Assembly (NCBI GenBank): GCA_905221605.1
Contig: CAJNDS010001046.1
Coordinates: 341,001-405,000 of the forward strand
Direction of reading: 5' to 3'
Origin: Symbiodinium natans
Taxonomy: Eukaryota; Sar; Dinophyceae; Suessiales; Symbiodiniaceae
DNA: 64,000 bases
Each line of letters opens with the position of its first letter. The first letter of the stretch is position 1. The translations under genes were made by a program, and so were the position numbers. Below are positions 1 through 12,350 of this stretch, one piece after another. A model generated the notes under the pieces. The model saw only the letters and a program-made list of their open reading frames with translations. It had not been told where the DNA came from and did not search any database.

Positions 1-243
1 CAGTCTCCCTCTCTTTGTCTCCTATTTTAATTCATTTTCTCCTCTAACTGAGGCCCGGGCTCCGATGCGTCTGCGGCCTCTGAGCAGACCGCGAGCTGAG
101 ATGCAAGAAGGACACACACACACCAAAACCAAACAAAACAAGATGAGACTCCAAGGAAAAGCAGTACACTTGTTTGTCCTCTCTCTCTCTCTTTCCACAC
201 ATAAGAACTTTGTCTGAAAGGCTTTTTACACTACTCTTCGCAC

Positions 244-770
244 CTCGCTCTTTTTGTTCACTTTTCGCTCTTTGCCCGCGGCCGGCTGGTTCTTCAGGGC
301 TTCCTTGGCGCGCTCGATCCGCTGCGACTGGCACAGCTGCACATCCTGTAGCTTTTTCATGGAAGAAGCAAGACACAATAAGACACAAAAAATCTCACAC
401 ACTTTGGAAAGGGGATGCGATGGGTTGCGACGGGATGCGATGGGTTGCGCGTAGCGCAGATTGCGTAGATGGCCTTCTTGGCAAAGTGGTTGGCGCAGGC
501 CAGGCAGACGCACCTCAGATTGGCCGCCGGGTTGCTCGGCTGACTCTTTGCCGCGAATCGAGATGCATCGAGGCTGTGTGGCCCCTGGCCACACGGCGAA
601 GCAGGGGATGCTGATGAGGAAGTAGAAGGCGGCGAGGTACATCTGAAGAATGGGAACTGGAATTGATGTGCTCGAAAGTGTTTACAGCATTTAACAGCAA
701 TGTTCGTGTTCTCGAAGCGCCTCCGGGAGCTGGGCAAAACGGAGGTGATAGAGAAGGTACAAGGAAGCCT
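244..770 (-). CDS. Multi-exon gene, small membrane protein of unknown function (partial)
   Basis: Four exons on the minus strand join in one frame. Exon a ends at 699 and starts near 765 (contains TFSITSVLPSSRRRFENTNI). Exon b is 590-642, a hydrophobic segment starting MYLAAFYFLISIPCFAV. Exon c is 456-543, with a Cys-rich LRCVCLACANHFAKKA. Exon d is 244-345, starting DVQLCQSQRIERAKEALK and rich in Lys/Glu. All introns end in AG; donors are GC (after a, b and c) and GT (after d). Exon d is exactly 34 codons and b plus c keeps phase. The two inner introns are very short (56 and 46 bp). Codons favour C and G at the third base. One membrane-spanning segment is likely, followed by a cytoplasmic basic helix. 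I do not recognise the family, and the gene probably continues in both directions. Confidence 0.5.
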
Positions 771-779
771 CCCACAAAG

Positions 780-3700
780 CCACTGCCACCCACCCCCCCT
801 TTTCAACTTTTCCCCCCCTTTCCCCCCCCCCCCCCCCATATCCCCCTATTTTCTAAGTCCTCAACTCAGAGCAATTACCCAAGAGAGAAGCGGAACGGTC
901 AACGCCACTGTCGCTGTGAGATGTCTCAGGCTCCCGGGCCAGTTGGAAGACCGTCAACAAGCCTCTCAAACAGTGCTTTAAAGGTGTATGTCAGTGCGGA
1001 GAGAGAAGCCTCAAGCAGCGACTTGTGAGAGACCACTTTTGTTTCGGCTGAGTCTGCGGCCATAGATGAGATTCACAAAGCCCTGCCCCAGAAGGGGAGA
1101 TGTGCGCAGAACTGCTGCTCAAGCATCTGTGCCCTTTTTGAGGATGAGCTGCTTTACATCGTGAAGTGCGAGGCGCTGAGTTGGCCCATGCAGGCAGGAC
1201 ATTGAGCACTGTGACAGCGTGTAGCCCCTGCGCCTGCGCATGCCTGGCCCTCCTGTGACAGCCGCTGTTGGAATGGAAGCCCCGTGTTCTCTTCAGGAAT
1301 TTGCTCTCGAAAGATCGCTCTCTCTCTCTCTCTCTCTGAGTCGGACTGTTCCCCGAAGAGACATGTTCCGCGACATGTTCCAAGACATGTTCACGTGGTC
1401 CCCCTGCCTGGTCTGGAAAACCGTGAAAAGCGAGCAGAGGACGATCGGAATGGAAGCACACGTGCCGAGCCTCTCGTTGGGCGCTATAGATACTACCTGG
1501 AGTTGGGCTTTGCTTGAAAGAATCGGCAATATACCTTTCTCACATGATGGTTTTGTTGTTGGATGCAACTAAAGATTCTCAGCTTCCCGGCCCGAGCATT
1601 GCCACAGGGTTCAAGGTGATCAGCTCCTTGAGGAGCACGGGCACCGGGTCTTCGACCGCACAAAGGAGAACGCAAGAACCGCCACCGACACCTCCTCCCG
1701 CCTGAGAGCCGGAGACACAGAGGGGGCCTGTGACCCCCGTAAGGTTTACAATGTGCTTCCTCTGAGTAAGGCTACTCCAGCTTGCCTCGGCGCTGCGCGC
1801 CAGGCGCTGTTCGAGCACGAGCCGCTCGTCAGTTGCCTCGAGGTCTCCCCATCTCAACCCATCTCAACCTCGGTTCCCTCCAATCTTCTTTATGCCTCTA
1901 GGGCCTCATAGGGCCTGAAGGGCCTGATTGGCCTCTTGGCCTCTTGGCACGAGATCACGCCTGCATGGCAAAGAGGTACCAAACCAGGACTGCCGGCATG
2001 ATCGTGTGGCAGCACCTCATCGCGGATCAAGTTCACACCCGCGCGAAAAGTCAAAATCCCCCCCCCTCGCGCCATCGTGTGGCGCCAACGGTGGCAATTC
2101 AGAGCTCTGCTGGCTGACCATGGGGTGTTGTATGAGAAACAGACTGCACGTCAACGGCCCATGAGCGTTTGCGTCCGGAATCTTTATTGCGGCGAACCGC
2201 AGCTGCTAACCTTTCAGGGCCACGCGCGAAGTAGTAGAAGGGGTGAATAATCTGAAACCTGGCAGTTGGGAATCTCGCTTCGAACGAGACTATGATGGTC
2301 AAAATGGCCGGCACGGCATGAAAAGGAGCTGAAGACAGTCAAGGAGCCTCAGGCAAAAACAACACGAGCACACACAGACAGAGGGAGCGACATACGTATT
2401 GTTGATATTGTATTATTGCCTATTGCCGACAAGCCGGTATATGTACATGCACCACACCAGAATAAATGCGATATTGGAGAAGAGGAGCAAGTCCATGTGG
2501 GAAAAGAAACTGGTCTGTGCACTCGCAACAAGCAACAAGCCCTGTTTCATGTGGGGCATCTCTAGTCCATGCTCTCTTTCGAAAACACTGCATGCGACAC
2601 GCTCAACGATGATGACATCTGTATGTTCAAGAGAACTGCTGACAGGTTAACAACTCACTCCACCAGCACCCACCAGCGCCGCGGCTGCTCAAGCGGCTGA
2701 CGGGACAATCTTGTGACGACAAGACGTACATAAGACCGAAGTCCAGCCGCGTTTCTGCAAACTAAGGCAGGCGGCTGCATGGCTGGAGGCCACACAGAAA
2801 ACCCCATTGTTACGGCCTCTGCTGCGGCTTTGGCCAGTGGAGAGCCCAAGCCAACTGAAGGCGGGCTTTCGTTCTGAAGCCGTCAAAAAAACAGGAGAAA
2901 AAAACACTTAAGATCTGAAGTGCCGTAATGTGCCGTAATACCTCTCTCGGAAAAACCAGCTTCTAGTGGCTGCACCACGACTCTCCCTGAGCCAAAGTTG
3001 TGCCGATGCTGACACTGCGGCACTCAGTCCACTGTTGCTTTCATGAAATCAGCTGCTGGGTTCCGCTGCAATTCCTGGAAGTCAAACGACCTACTCAAGA
3101 GTGGCAAACATCCGAGCGCCGGGCCACAAGAGCATCCAGAGTGGTAACAAAAACAAGCACGGCCTCCGAAAATCAGAGAATGAAGCTGTCTCTTCTCGCT
3201 TGCTTGCTGCGTGAGTCGTGAGAACATCACCCAGCGACAGAGAAAAGAGAGAGCGAGGGAGGGAGAGCGAGACAGAGAGAGAGGGAGAGGGGGAGAGGGG
3301 GAGAGAGGGAGAGAGCGAGAGGGGGAGAGGAAGCAAACAAGACAAAGCTGGAGCCCCCCTCTCTACCCCGGCGCTTCAAGAGGAACTGGCGGAAGAGCCT
3401 GGGCTCGGACAAGTTGCACGCTCTACCGATGTGAGAATCAAAACCCTTCAACCGGAAGGCTCCGGCTGCTGTCGCGGCCTGGCACGTGAGCGCAAAGCCG
3501 TGCCCGTGTGCAATTCCCAAAATCTTGGGATCCGCGCACCTTTCCTCATGGGGCTGCATCAGAAGAACCGGTAGCAATGTCACCCTGTGAAACGCGATGA
3601 AACAGAGCAGAATCTGCTAGAGACGATAGTGGTGTTCAAACTTCTCTGGTCAACAATCCAGCCGAGGAGCCATCCAAACATGACCCCGCAAACCTCTGCT

Positions 3701-4440
3701 GTGCAGATCACAAGAAGGCGGCACGATCACAAAAGGAAGTAATACAACGAGATGGATTACAAGACTCTCGCAATACAATTGTCCGCTTTTTTGGTATGCG
3801 AGCCCAAGGGGCGGTCCAGCGCATCAAGATTTGGGCCTCCTCGTCCTACACAAGACACACAAAAACAGCTCAATCTGTTCAGCACATGCGCTTAATTTTG
3901 TTCAAGCCCCCAGGTTAAAGCGTTGAGAACGGATCAGAACGGATCAGAACGGATCAGAACGGACACTTCAGACTTCTGAGTTGCCGTGGTTGGCGCCTCC
4001 ATTGCCAAGCAGGCCTGTTGCAGATCTCTGAGTCTAGCTCGTTAGCTCTCACGGCTCTCACGGCTCTCACACTCGGACTAACACAGACACCCCTGTGATC
4101 GCACTGGCGCACCACGCGCGGGGAAGGCGAGCGGGCCGCGACGGGCTCTGCTTGCGCTCCCGGCGCTCCCAGCGTGGCCGCCGGAGGGCCTTCAAATGGC
4201 GCGAGCTGAAAGTCTCAACAATAGCGCCTTCTTTGAGAGCTGTTGGCTGCTGGCTGTTCTAGCTTTTCCAGCAGGCAAGGGGAGTTTTTTCGTCGTAGGC
4301 TGTGACTTGTTAAACCGCTACGCTCGGGACGCGTACCCGAGTCCCCCGCCTCCAATCTCGGCTCCGTTCTCTCCGAAAACGCCTTGAGCGGGGACTCATT
4401 GAAAATACTTACTATGTGATCTGTCGGTTCTATCTCAGTC
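780..4440. other. Mostly non-coding, with scattered exon-like segments
   Basis: It contains a C run at 822-837, a CT repeat near 1316-1338, GA-rich repeats at 3235-3340 and a 10-bp tandem (ggatcagaac) at 3931-3960. Exon-like stretches occur on the minus strand at about 1583-1655 (EDPVPVLLKELITLNPVAML) and 1775-1850 (DLEATDERLVLEQRLARSAE), and on the plus strand at about 1045-1185. None has clear splice sites on both ends, so no gene is called. Confidence 0.3.
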
Positions 4441-4515
4441 AACATACCACTTACTTATGAGTCCTACTTAGTTCCAACGATTCAAAGTCTAAATGCATGC
4501 GATAAACCTTGCGGA

Positions 4516-4760
4516 AATTTGGTATTATGTCGGCGTAGACCCCAGTGCAAGACCACGTCAACCAAAAAAACAGAAGCGCACCGACGAAACTCCCCAGGAC
4601 TGCGAAAAGAGCACCCCGAGATGATTCTGAGAAGGCCCCGGCAAACGAACTACCATGGTCCGACGGTCCCAAAAACCGCGATGCAAAAACAATCCAAAAC
4701 AGGGCCCCAGAAAGCGGACAGTCTTGCAGAAGCATGAGCACTGAGGTGAGAGCGCCTTGT
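4516..4760 (-). CDS. Candidate exon, hydrophobic protein
   Basis: The minus-strand frame encodes two hydrophobic stretches (ALFWIVFASRFLG and LFAVLGSFVGALLFFWLTW) and ends CGCAAG before a GT donor at 4515. It would fit an exon of a polytopic membrane protein. The 5' boundary is unclear and there is no recognised family. Confidence 0.25.
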
Positions 4761-5414
4761 GCGACATGCAATTCCCTTGCCATGTTTTCGCAACACGGAA
4801 CGCGGCAAGCCTCCAAAACGCACGTGACTTCAGCGACAGCACAATTTCGAGAACGGAATGCGCACGAGACCTATGCGAGAGCGCAATTTGGCACCAGGCA
4901 AGAAGCGCCTATTTGCAAGGTTCGGACACCTCTTGACGCTTTCCGGCCCTGCAGAAATGGTGGCAAAGTTTCCTTCAGCATCTGTAGATGGCATCATCTG
5001 GGACCAAAAGGGCGCATGTGCACGCCAACCATTAAGTCACAAGTCTTGCAAAAGCAGGCGCCGGCCAAGGGGGGCCTAATCCAAGTTGGAAGCTGGGAGA
5101 AGGAGATTTTGCCACCTTCCTTCCTTCCTTCCTTCCTTCCCAGCCATTGCCGACCTTCCCCATAAGCAAAACCCCAAGCTTCCACTGGTCCACCCAACTT
5201 GGCCCAGTCAAGCATTCCTTGGCGAGGCCACTTGGAAACGAGAATGGCGCCGCAACTCCGGAAGAAATGCAGCTGGCGCCAAACTGCCAAGCCATCTGCT
5301 TCTCTTCGCTTTGAACGAAGGAACTTCAAAGTGCAAGCACTGTGGGGAGGAAGGGCGAAACTCTCAACGCCACAAAAGGTGAAGTGTTCTTCAAGAGCAC
5401 GAAGCAACAAATTG

Positions 5415-5505
5415 CACATCCCGGCGGCTGGCATCGAGCTCGCTCGGGTGGAGAGTGAGCGAGCCGTCGTCATCTCCTTGTCGGAGCCAGAGCGTGACCT
5501 TCGAT
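5415..5505 (-). CDS. Candidate exon, acidic protein
   Basis: The minus-strand reading VTLWLRQGDDDGSLTLHPSE shows C/G-ending codons and balanced charge. Splice boundaries are not clear. Unknown function. Confidence 0.22.
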
Positions 5506-5737
5506 TCAATTAACAGGCTCGCCGTCACATCAGCATATAATGATCTCTCGTAAACAACGTGCGAGTGAGCGATTGAGTGTTCTTCGTGCCTGTGGCTTGG
5601 ACAACAGCTGCTGCTGCATCAGCCCCACGTCGGCATACCTCCGGGCTAGAACAAATACAGAACAAAGAAACGAAGAAACAGGCAACAGTCAAACACGCAA
5701 AGGCGCACACGCGCACATGCGAGCATGCGAACATGCA

Positions 5738-5740
<3 letters not shown>

Positions 5741-5778
<38 letters not shown>

Positions 5779-5805
5779 GCGCGCGCGCACGCACGCACGC
5801 ACAGA
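5741..5805. repeat. (CA)n microsatellite grading into (GCAC)n
   Basis: About 36 bases of CA repeat are followed by alternating GC and GCAC. It is in non-coding DNA. Confidence 0.9.
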
Positions 5806-5909
5806 AAACACTCTCTGACTAACACTGATCTGCAGGCACAAACCAAATGAAAGGCGTGTGGGCCCGATCTTGCCTTCAGACACTTACATGGTGTCACTCA
5901 AAAGAGAGC

Positions 5910-5927
5910 GGGGGGGGGGGGGGGGGG
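5910..5927. repeat. Homopolymer G18
   Basis: Run of 18 G. The length is prone to sequencing error and may form G-quadruplex. Confidence 0.9.
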
Positions 5928-6296
5928 AGGTAGGGCACACATCATTGACGGCGACGATGGACGATCCCAGGTTAACCTGCTCAGCGCTGCTTAGCACTGC
6001 TTAGCGAGCTCAGGACTCGTAGGTGTGTCATGCTCATACTGTCAGAATCAGAGAAGTCATAGACCTGTAGGTAAAAGCCGAATTTAACTGGGGAGTGTGC
6101 AAGTTGGTGCAATGTTGCGAGGGCAGCTTTGGCGCGCTTTGGCCGATATGTGAGTCCGGGTGGACATGCGGGCAGATCATGCGAGCGGAGAGGAGTGCGT
6201 GTCGGCCGCATTGCGGGGCCAGGCATGTTGTCTGGCATGTTGTGGCTTTGGGGGAAGTCCGAGCGCACTCTTGTGCAGACATCGAGCTCGTTGAAT

Positions 6297-6647
6297 TTAT
6301 AAGGGCGAATCCGCTAAGCATCGAGGCATCAGTTGGTGCAGGATTCTGGTGTCTCCTTGGTCAGCGGAGCGACGGGTGTCGGCGCAGCTTCGAGCCTGGC
6401 TCCAAAAGGGCCCGCCAAGGCCATTGCATGCTATCCTGTGCCACAGCGATTCTGCGATTTTGCGAGATTGCAGTTGCTCAATGAGCCAGGTGTGCGCGAG
6501 GCTAGGGAAGTCCGCGTCCTGGCATGCATCGGCTAGTACGAGATTACACTTAAGATTCACTTGCAAGGCACGGTACTTCAGGGGACACCTTGCCTGCGAC
6601 GCCTTGCCGTCACCTTCAAGCAGAGCAATACGCAATCTGCATCCCAT
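6297..6647 (-). CDS. Candidate exon, 116-codon open frame, unknown
   Basis: The minus-strand frame includes LEGDGKASQARCPLKYRALQ and LADACQDADFPSLAHTWLIE, with a helical, mixed-charge composition unlike repeat-derived frames. The useful part is about 6400-6640. An ATG frame overlapping at its 3' end could instead be the true continuation. No family recognised. Confidence 0.3.
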   Translation of the reverse strand: MGCRLRIALLEGDGKASQARCPLKYRALQVNLKCNLVLADACQDADFPSLAHTWLIEQLQSRKIAESLWHRIACNGLGGPFWSQARSCADTRRSADQGDTRILHQLMPRCLADSPL

Positions 6648-7271
6648 CGATCCGCGTGCCCCAGCCGCCCCAGCCTTGAGGGTCTTCGCCCAGAGCCTAT
6701 GCGACTATACGATGGTCGCACAACCCTGACAACGAAGCAAACACGCCCCCCCGCCCACATGTTCTCCTCATTCCCCCATCCGGCCTGCTCAACAAGCTCC
6801 TGCGATGAAGAAATGTTCAGACTTGAACAGTTCTGATGTGAAAGGCTTCGAAAAGTCACAACAGACCCTATGAGCAGTTCGGCCGGGCGGTGTGGTACGC
6901 TAGAAGGGGTTGCTGAATCAGACAAAGAATAGGAAAGGCAATCCCTTCCGATGTACACTTTCTGGAAAATCCTGCCGGAACCGACCCCGCTTTTTCAACC
7001 CTATTCCAAATTTGGGGGTGGGTTGAGGGCTCCCAAAAGCCTCAAACCAACCAACATCCTGAAGCTCGCTTCCCTCCCTCCCTCCCTTCCCTCCCAGTCA
7101 TTTCGCAGTACTTAGGGTTTACGTAATTATTTGGACCCCAAACATGACATTTGCGTAAAAACATCCCCCTAATTGCAAAAACACATTTCGAGTTTCTATT
7201 GGGGGGGTTGGGCCCCGTCTGATAATAGGGGGAAGGGATTCGGTTTGTGAACTTCCTGGTGGGCGGTTGCT

Positions 7272-7289
7272 CCCCCCCCCCCCCCCCCC
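7272..7289. repeat. Homopolymer C18
   Basis: Run of 18 C on the plus strand. Confidence 0.9.
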
Positions 7290-7466
7290 GCTTTTCGTTA
7301 ACCCCCTTTCCATGTTTTTTGCCCCAGCCGTTGGCGAGGCTTTGACAAGAAGTCTCACACAGAAGAAGCTCTTTCGCATTCTTTCTCCCGGACATGCAAA
7401 GTGCTATCTTTTTGATCGCTCTGATCATGATTTAAAGTTGAAGTATCAGAGAAGAGCGGAGGTTAC

Positions 7467-7556
7467 GTAAAGCTCCTCCGGGGAAAGGTCCCGGCTACGG
7501 CGATTCCATCGATCCAGGAGCGAATCCCTCCGGATGTCCTCGAAGAGAGCAAAGCG
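7467..7556 (-). CDS. Well-delimited internal exon, 30 codons, unknown protein
   Basis: It is exactly 90 bp between a pyrimidine-rich acceptor (ctctttgcacag) and a GT donor (gtaacc), in phase 0 at both ends. It encodes a charged segment starting RFALFEDIRRDSLLDRWN and ending LSPEELY. Clean splice signals and codon use make it one of the most convincing exons in the left part of the window. The rest of the gene was not found with confidence; a possible upstream exon lies near 8340-8400. Function unknown. Confidence 0.5.
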
Positions 7557-7599
7557 CTGTGCAAAGAGACAACAAGAAGAGAAAGAAGAGACTACACAG

Positions 7600-9200
7600 C
7601 GACACAACTTTAATTTGAAGGAGACTAACAGTTGACAGCATTTACAGAACATTGTTCTCATGACTCTCTCGAACTCCCTTTCTCTCTGATCGAGCTGCCT
7701 CCACCACAAGGCACTCCAGGCCATCGGAACCTCTCCAAAAACCGCAAAGACACAACACGAGTGCCAAACTCAACACGGGCGAGCGTCTCAGAGAGCGGTC
7801 TGCGATGCTTCTTCAGTCATGGCAGGGGTACCCAGGAGAAACAATCAAGCAAGCAAGCGCACGCTAACAAAAACACGAGTTGGTCAACAACAAGGGATGA
7901 AGTCAGCTGAGCGACTCGGACGAAATCCAAGGCCTCGCGACTCGCAAGAGTTCCCAAGAGTTCTCTTCGGAAGGCTCGGCAATTCGCACTTCAAGCATAA
8001 ATACTAGGCTCAACTCCGTGCAGCGGGCACCCGGTGTACCCGGTGCATGGCATATAGTCAGCCAGATAGTCAGAAACGATGGGTAAGACGACTAGATCGT
8101 GAAGTTGAACTTGCACCCAACAGGACCAAAAGTTGTACCGTGTGTGTGTGCGTGCGGTGTGCCACTATGGCTGCTCATGGCTGTGTATGGCGCTGGCCGT
8201 AAAGTTGGAAGTCCTCGCACAGCGCGGCGCATTTCGAAAGCAAAACAAAGCAAACATGAAATTGCCCTCACATTGCGCAGGTTCACACGTATTCACAGAG
8301 ACTCGCAATAGAACTCTCAACTGTTCAATGCTTCTGGTCTCGGGTCTAGGAGACAGGATCGGGCGTCCTCCAAGCCAGGGTCTTTGGCCAAGTCCACCTG
8401 GAGTGACTTAAAGTCCTCTTTGTAGAGGACTCTCGTTACGCAGAGACACGTTCAAAAGAGAAGAAAAAAGGCTATAGGGGCTTCTTGTAAGGTTTTGCAG
8501 GCTTCAGGGCCTTCTTTTTACCTTATTGCCTACGTATTGCGGCTTCTATGACACCATGATATATGTCGTCTATCGGAGAGCAGAGAAAGCTCTCCCCCTC
8601 AAGTTCTCCCTCAGGCTTCTTCATCTTCTTCTACCGGGCATGGAGGACAGGGCAGATCCCTGAACCTCCAAGCGCTGGGCACGCCCTGGGTGCTCTCTTT
8701 CTTCTTCTTCTTCTTCTTATTCTTCTTCTTCTTCGGGGCTTGAGGAAAACAAAGGGCCCCCCGCGCACTGGGCGCAAGTTCGGTCTCGGTGAGACTTTCG
8801 CAACGTGGGATCTGCTCAGACGGTAGGAGTTCACCGGAGACCCTGCCCGAACACACCCATACCACCTCACTAGTCAACCCTCTACACACCACCCGGGGAG
8901 CCCAGCGTCATCGACACTCTCTTGCCTCGGTGGTGAAACCGCCGGATCATATGCGCTGTCATTACCCTTGCACCTTAAGGCTGCGGGTCTGTGATGCCTA
9001 GTTCGCGCTCCGGCCAGCCTGCAATTCCTGTCGGAGACCCCTACTGCATGCAACCTATAATCACCGCTCACTGTCATTGTCTAGCAGGAACTGCTACGGG
9101 TGCCCGAGACATGGTTCCTTAGTATTAGGCTGCATTCCCCTCAATCCTCTTAACTTCCCAACTTCCCCCCAAGTCACACGAGCAACCTTCCCGAAGACCT
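7600..9200. other. No confident gene; TTC microsatellite
   Basis: It holds a (TTC)n tract at 8698-8735. A minus-strand Lys-rich frame is driven by that tract. Nothing else is supported. Confidence 0.5.
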
Positions 9201-9229
9201 GCCTCTCCCCCGAAACCCACTCTGAACCC

Positions 9230-9670
9230 TCAAGTATTGGAGCGGTCTGCGCAGCCTGTACTGTTCCTATCTTCTCCTACGTTCCCTCTCATTGGCACAG
9301 TTCTTCTCGTTGCTCGGCTCCCCCGGGCAATTCTCGGCTTCCCTCTCCGCCAGATGTCGCTGATGCTGTCTGGAGGTTTTCCAGGCCGCCATGCTGCCCC
9401 GGTGACTTCCAGCGTTTCTTCGCCCGTCGCCGCTGCCATGGCTTGCCCCGTTCCTTCCTGGCTGTCATGCACCACTACCGGCGGCGCTTCGAAGTGTTCC
9501 TGGAGCCACTGGTCGAGGGCTGCGATTGCCCCGCTCACCACCTGTGCCAGCGCTGTCTCCAGGTACGGAACAATGGCTGCCAGTTGCCCTCGGACCCGTT
9601 GCAGCACACAGGGCAATGCTGCTATGTTCCCCCGCTTCACTGCTTCTTCTGCTTCATCTAGGGCAAGCAC
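9230..9670 (-). pseudogene. Coding remnant, possibly retroelement Gag-like
   Basis: The minus-strand frame of 146 codons has a helical first half (LDEAEEAVKRGNIAALPCVL, then ETALAQVVSGAIAALDQWLQ) and a polar second half. Codon use is far from random. The helical, Gln/Ala-rich style recalls structural proteins of retroelements, but no diagnostic motif is present. It is interrupted upstream by the CTCTTT tract at 9679. Confidence 0.35.
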
Positions 9671-9678
9671 GTCTACGG

Positions 9679-10093
9679 TCTCTCTTTCTCTCTTTCTCTC
9701 TTTCTCTCTTTCTCTCTTTCTCTCTTTCTCTCTTTCTCTCTTTCTCTCTTTCTCTCTTTCTCTCTTTCTCTCTTTCTCTCTTTCTCTCTTTCTCTCTTTC
9801 TCCCTTTCTCTCTTTCTCTCTTTCTCTCTTTCTCTCTTTCTCTTTTTCTCTCTTTCTCTCTTTCTCTCTTTCTCTCTTTCTCTCTTTCTCTCTTTCTCCC
9901 TTTCTATCTTTCTCTCTTGCTCTCTTTCTCTCTCTTTCTCTCTTTCTCTCTTCTCTATTTCTCTCTTTCTCTCTGTTTCTCTCTTTCTCTCTTTCTATCT
10001 TTCTCTCTTTCTCTCTTTCTCTCTTTCTCTCTTGTCTCTCTTTCTCTCTTTCTCTTCCCTTCTTTTTTCTCTTTCTCTCTCTTTCTCTTTATC
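9679..10093. repeat. Long polypyrimidine minisatellite (CTCTTTCT)n
   Basis: About 415 bases of almost pure C/T with an 8-bp core unit tctctttc and a few variants. Open frames through it (Ser-Leu-Phe repeats) are artefacts. Such strand-asymmetric mirror DNA can form H-DNA. Confidence 0.95.
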
Positions 10094-10099
10094 GTCCGC

Positions 10100-11755
10100 T
10101 CGCTGAAAACCTCTCTCAGAAAAGCGGCCTCTCTCTCTCTCTTAAAAGAAGGAGGGCTTCTTTGGATGGATCGTCGTAGGTCTCTCTCTTCTCTATCTCC
10201 TTTCTTTTTCATGCTCTCCTCTCTCTCCGTTTCTATCTCTTTCTCTCTTTTTGCTCGCCTTGGTTGAAGTAGCGCGCCGACTCCGCCGGGTGCCCGAGCT
10301 GGGCCTCGCCCACTGCCACGGCTCTCCCCCCTCTTCCTCCCTCTCCCGCCCAGCAGCCTCAATGCAGAACAACAAATGCAATTGTACAACCTATCTCTTC
10401 TCTCTCTTTCTCGTCTCTCTACTTCCCTCTCTCTTTCTCTATCACTTCTTCATCCACGCACGTCTGCGCCCCCTCACCGCCGGTGGGCCCGACTTCGCCC
10501 CCCCCCCCCCGATCTCCGCTATGGACCTGTCTTCTGCAAGAAGCCGCCCCTTTTGTGCGAAACCGCGAAACCTGCCCGTGCGCCCTCCTACGCCTTTGCT
10601 CATCTGCTCCCCGTTCAGCAGTCCTGGTGCACAATGTAGTTGTGGTCCGTTGTGCCCCCCCCCATAACTGACTAGCTGACTCCTCCAGTCCTGCAGTCTG
10701 TCAAGGCCCTCCGAAACCACAGGCCCCCGGTGGCTGGATTCCTCTTCTCGTCTTTGAAAATCTTTGTTTCTTTCGCTCTTTCTTTGGGCATTCTCTTTCT
10801 CTCTTTTTTTGTACTTCCACTCTCTTGCTATCCTTGGTTCCCTCTTTCTCTGCCTCTGGCGAGAGTACATGGTGGCCGCCGTCGCGGCGCAGGAACCGCA
10901 AATCAGCAGCTCCACCGTCCCCAGGTACAATACCTCAGCACACACAGTCTGCTCAGCTTTATTCTGATTATCTCAGAATGACTGTTATGTCGCTGTCCAT
11001 CAAAAAAGAACTTGGCAACTGATGTAGACGCAAAAGACGGACGCAAAATGGCTGCAACGGCATGAGCGACACGCCGGGGCACCAAAGGCGAGTCCTCCTT
11101 GAAGCGGAGCTTCTCGTAGTCTTCTGCCTGAGTCTGCCATCGCTTTGCTCTCAACGTCTCTGCGTGACACGAACATTCGACATGCAAAACGCCGACACGC
11201 AGAGGCGAAAACCCGAGAGTACACGGCATTCTGAGCCCTTATGGGCACCAGCGCAAAAAGCAAAAGAGACCTGACCTGGGCTCTAAACTCTAACCACGGG
11301 GAAGAAAGTTACAAACCCTGAGGCATGGCAGCTGCAGTGCATGCTCTGCAGCATGCTCTGCAGCCACTGAGAGCCTTCGCAGCATGGGCTTTCAGCGCCG
11401 ATACTTTCGCGAGGCTGCATCGTCACAATCCGGCGGCACTTATGGGCTTGTTAGGGCCTACAGGGTCAATGCCTGCGCGCCGTTCATGAAACAGCGACTT
11501 AAACGCGTACAGCTGTCCCTGGCTCATCTCTGCCATGCCCCGATAATCGCGCCTCGGCCCCCTGGCCGTGGGAGTTTCACTCACTGCGTTCAAGCACAAA
11601 CTGATCCATTCACTCACGGGTGTTCAGGAAGTGTCCTTGCCTCTTCTTGCAGTCACTGTCCCTGACCTCTGTCTCTTGCTTTCCCCCTTGATCTCGTGTT
11701 TCGACTGTTTCGCAGTTTTTCCCGAAAGCTTCAGCGAAGGGTTCTTCGGATAAAA
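10100..11755. other. CT-rich non-coding stretch, no gene seen
   Basis: CT-rich patches continue to about 10450, with a C run at 10499-10509. I see no exon with reliable splice signals. Confidence 0.4.
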
Positions 11756-11759
11756 GTTC

Positions 11760-11890
11760 GCACCATCACTACACTAATCATCACTACGCTACCATCACCA
11801 CAGTACCACCACCACAGTACCATCACACTACCACCACCACACTACCATCACCACGCTGCCACCGCCACAGTACCATCACCACAGTATCAT
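11760..11890. repeat. CCACCA/CATCAC minisatellite, copy 1
   Basis: Degenerate repeats of accatcaccacact and accaccaccacag. The same family recurs at 12843-13070. Confidence 0.85.
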
Positions 11891-11990
11891 CTCAGCTGCA
11901 TCGCTTCTGTACGCTGTTTACTAAATTCTCTCTTATTTCTTAGGCTGGGGTTGGTTTCGCCGCGGCTAGCGCGATGCACCCCCTCTGCGA

Positions 11991-12350
11991 GGATCGTGCG
12001 TGTCGGAGCGCTCCCGCTGTGCGTTTTCGCCCGTTTTGGAACTGAACCGTGCACCCTCTGCGGGGATCGTGCGTGTCGGAGCGCTCCCGCTGTGCGTTTT
12101 TGCGCATTCTTGACTGGCCTGTCGCACCCTTTGCGGGGATCGTGCGTGTCGGAGCGCTCCCGCTGTGCGTTTTTGCGTATTCTTGACTGGCCTGTCGCAC
12201 CCTTTGCGGGGATCGTGCGTGTCGGAGCGCTCCCGCTGTGCGTTTTTGCGTATTCTTGAGTGGCTTGTCGCACGCTCTGCGGGGATCGTGCGTGTCGGAG
12301 CGCGCTGTGCGTTTTTGCGTATTCTTGCGTGGCCTGTCGCACCCTCTGTG
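11991..12350. repeat. 73-bp tandem repeat (about five copies)
   Basis: The phrase gatcgtgcgtgtcggagcg starts one base after each of 11991, 12064, 12137, 12210 and 12283, an exact 73-bp period. The last unit is shortened. Frames crossing it differ between copies because 73 is not a multiple of three. Confidence 0.95.

Noticed and set aside
9237-10179. Long open frames rich in Ser-Leu-Phe
   Set aside because: They run through the CTCTTT tract and exist only because the repeat lacks stops.
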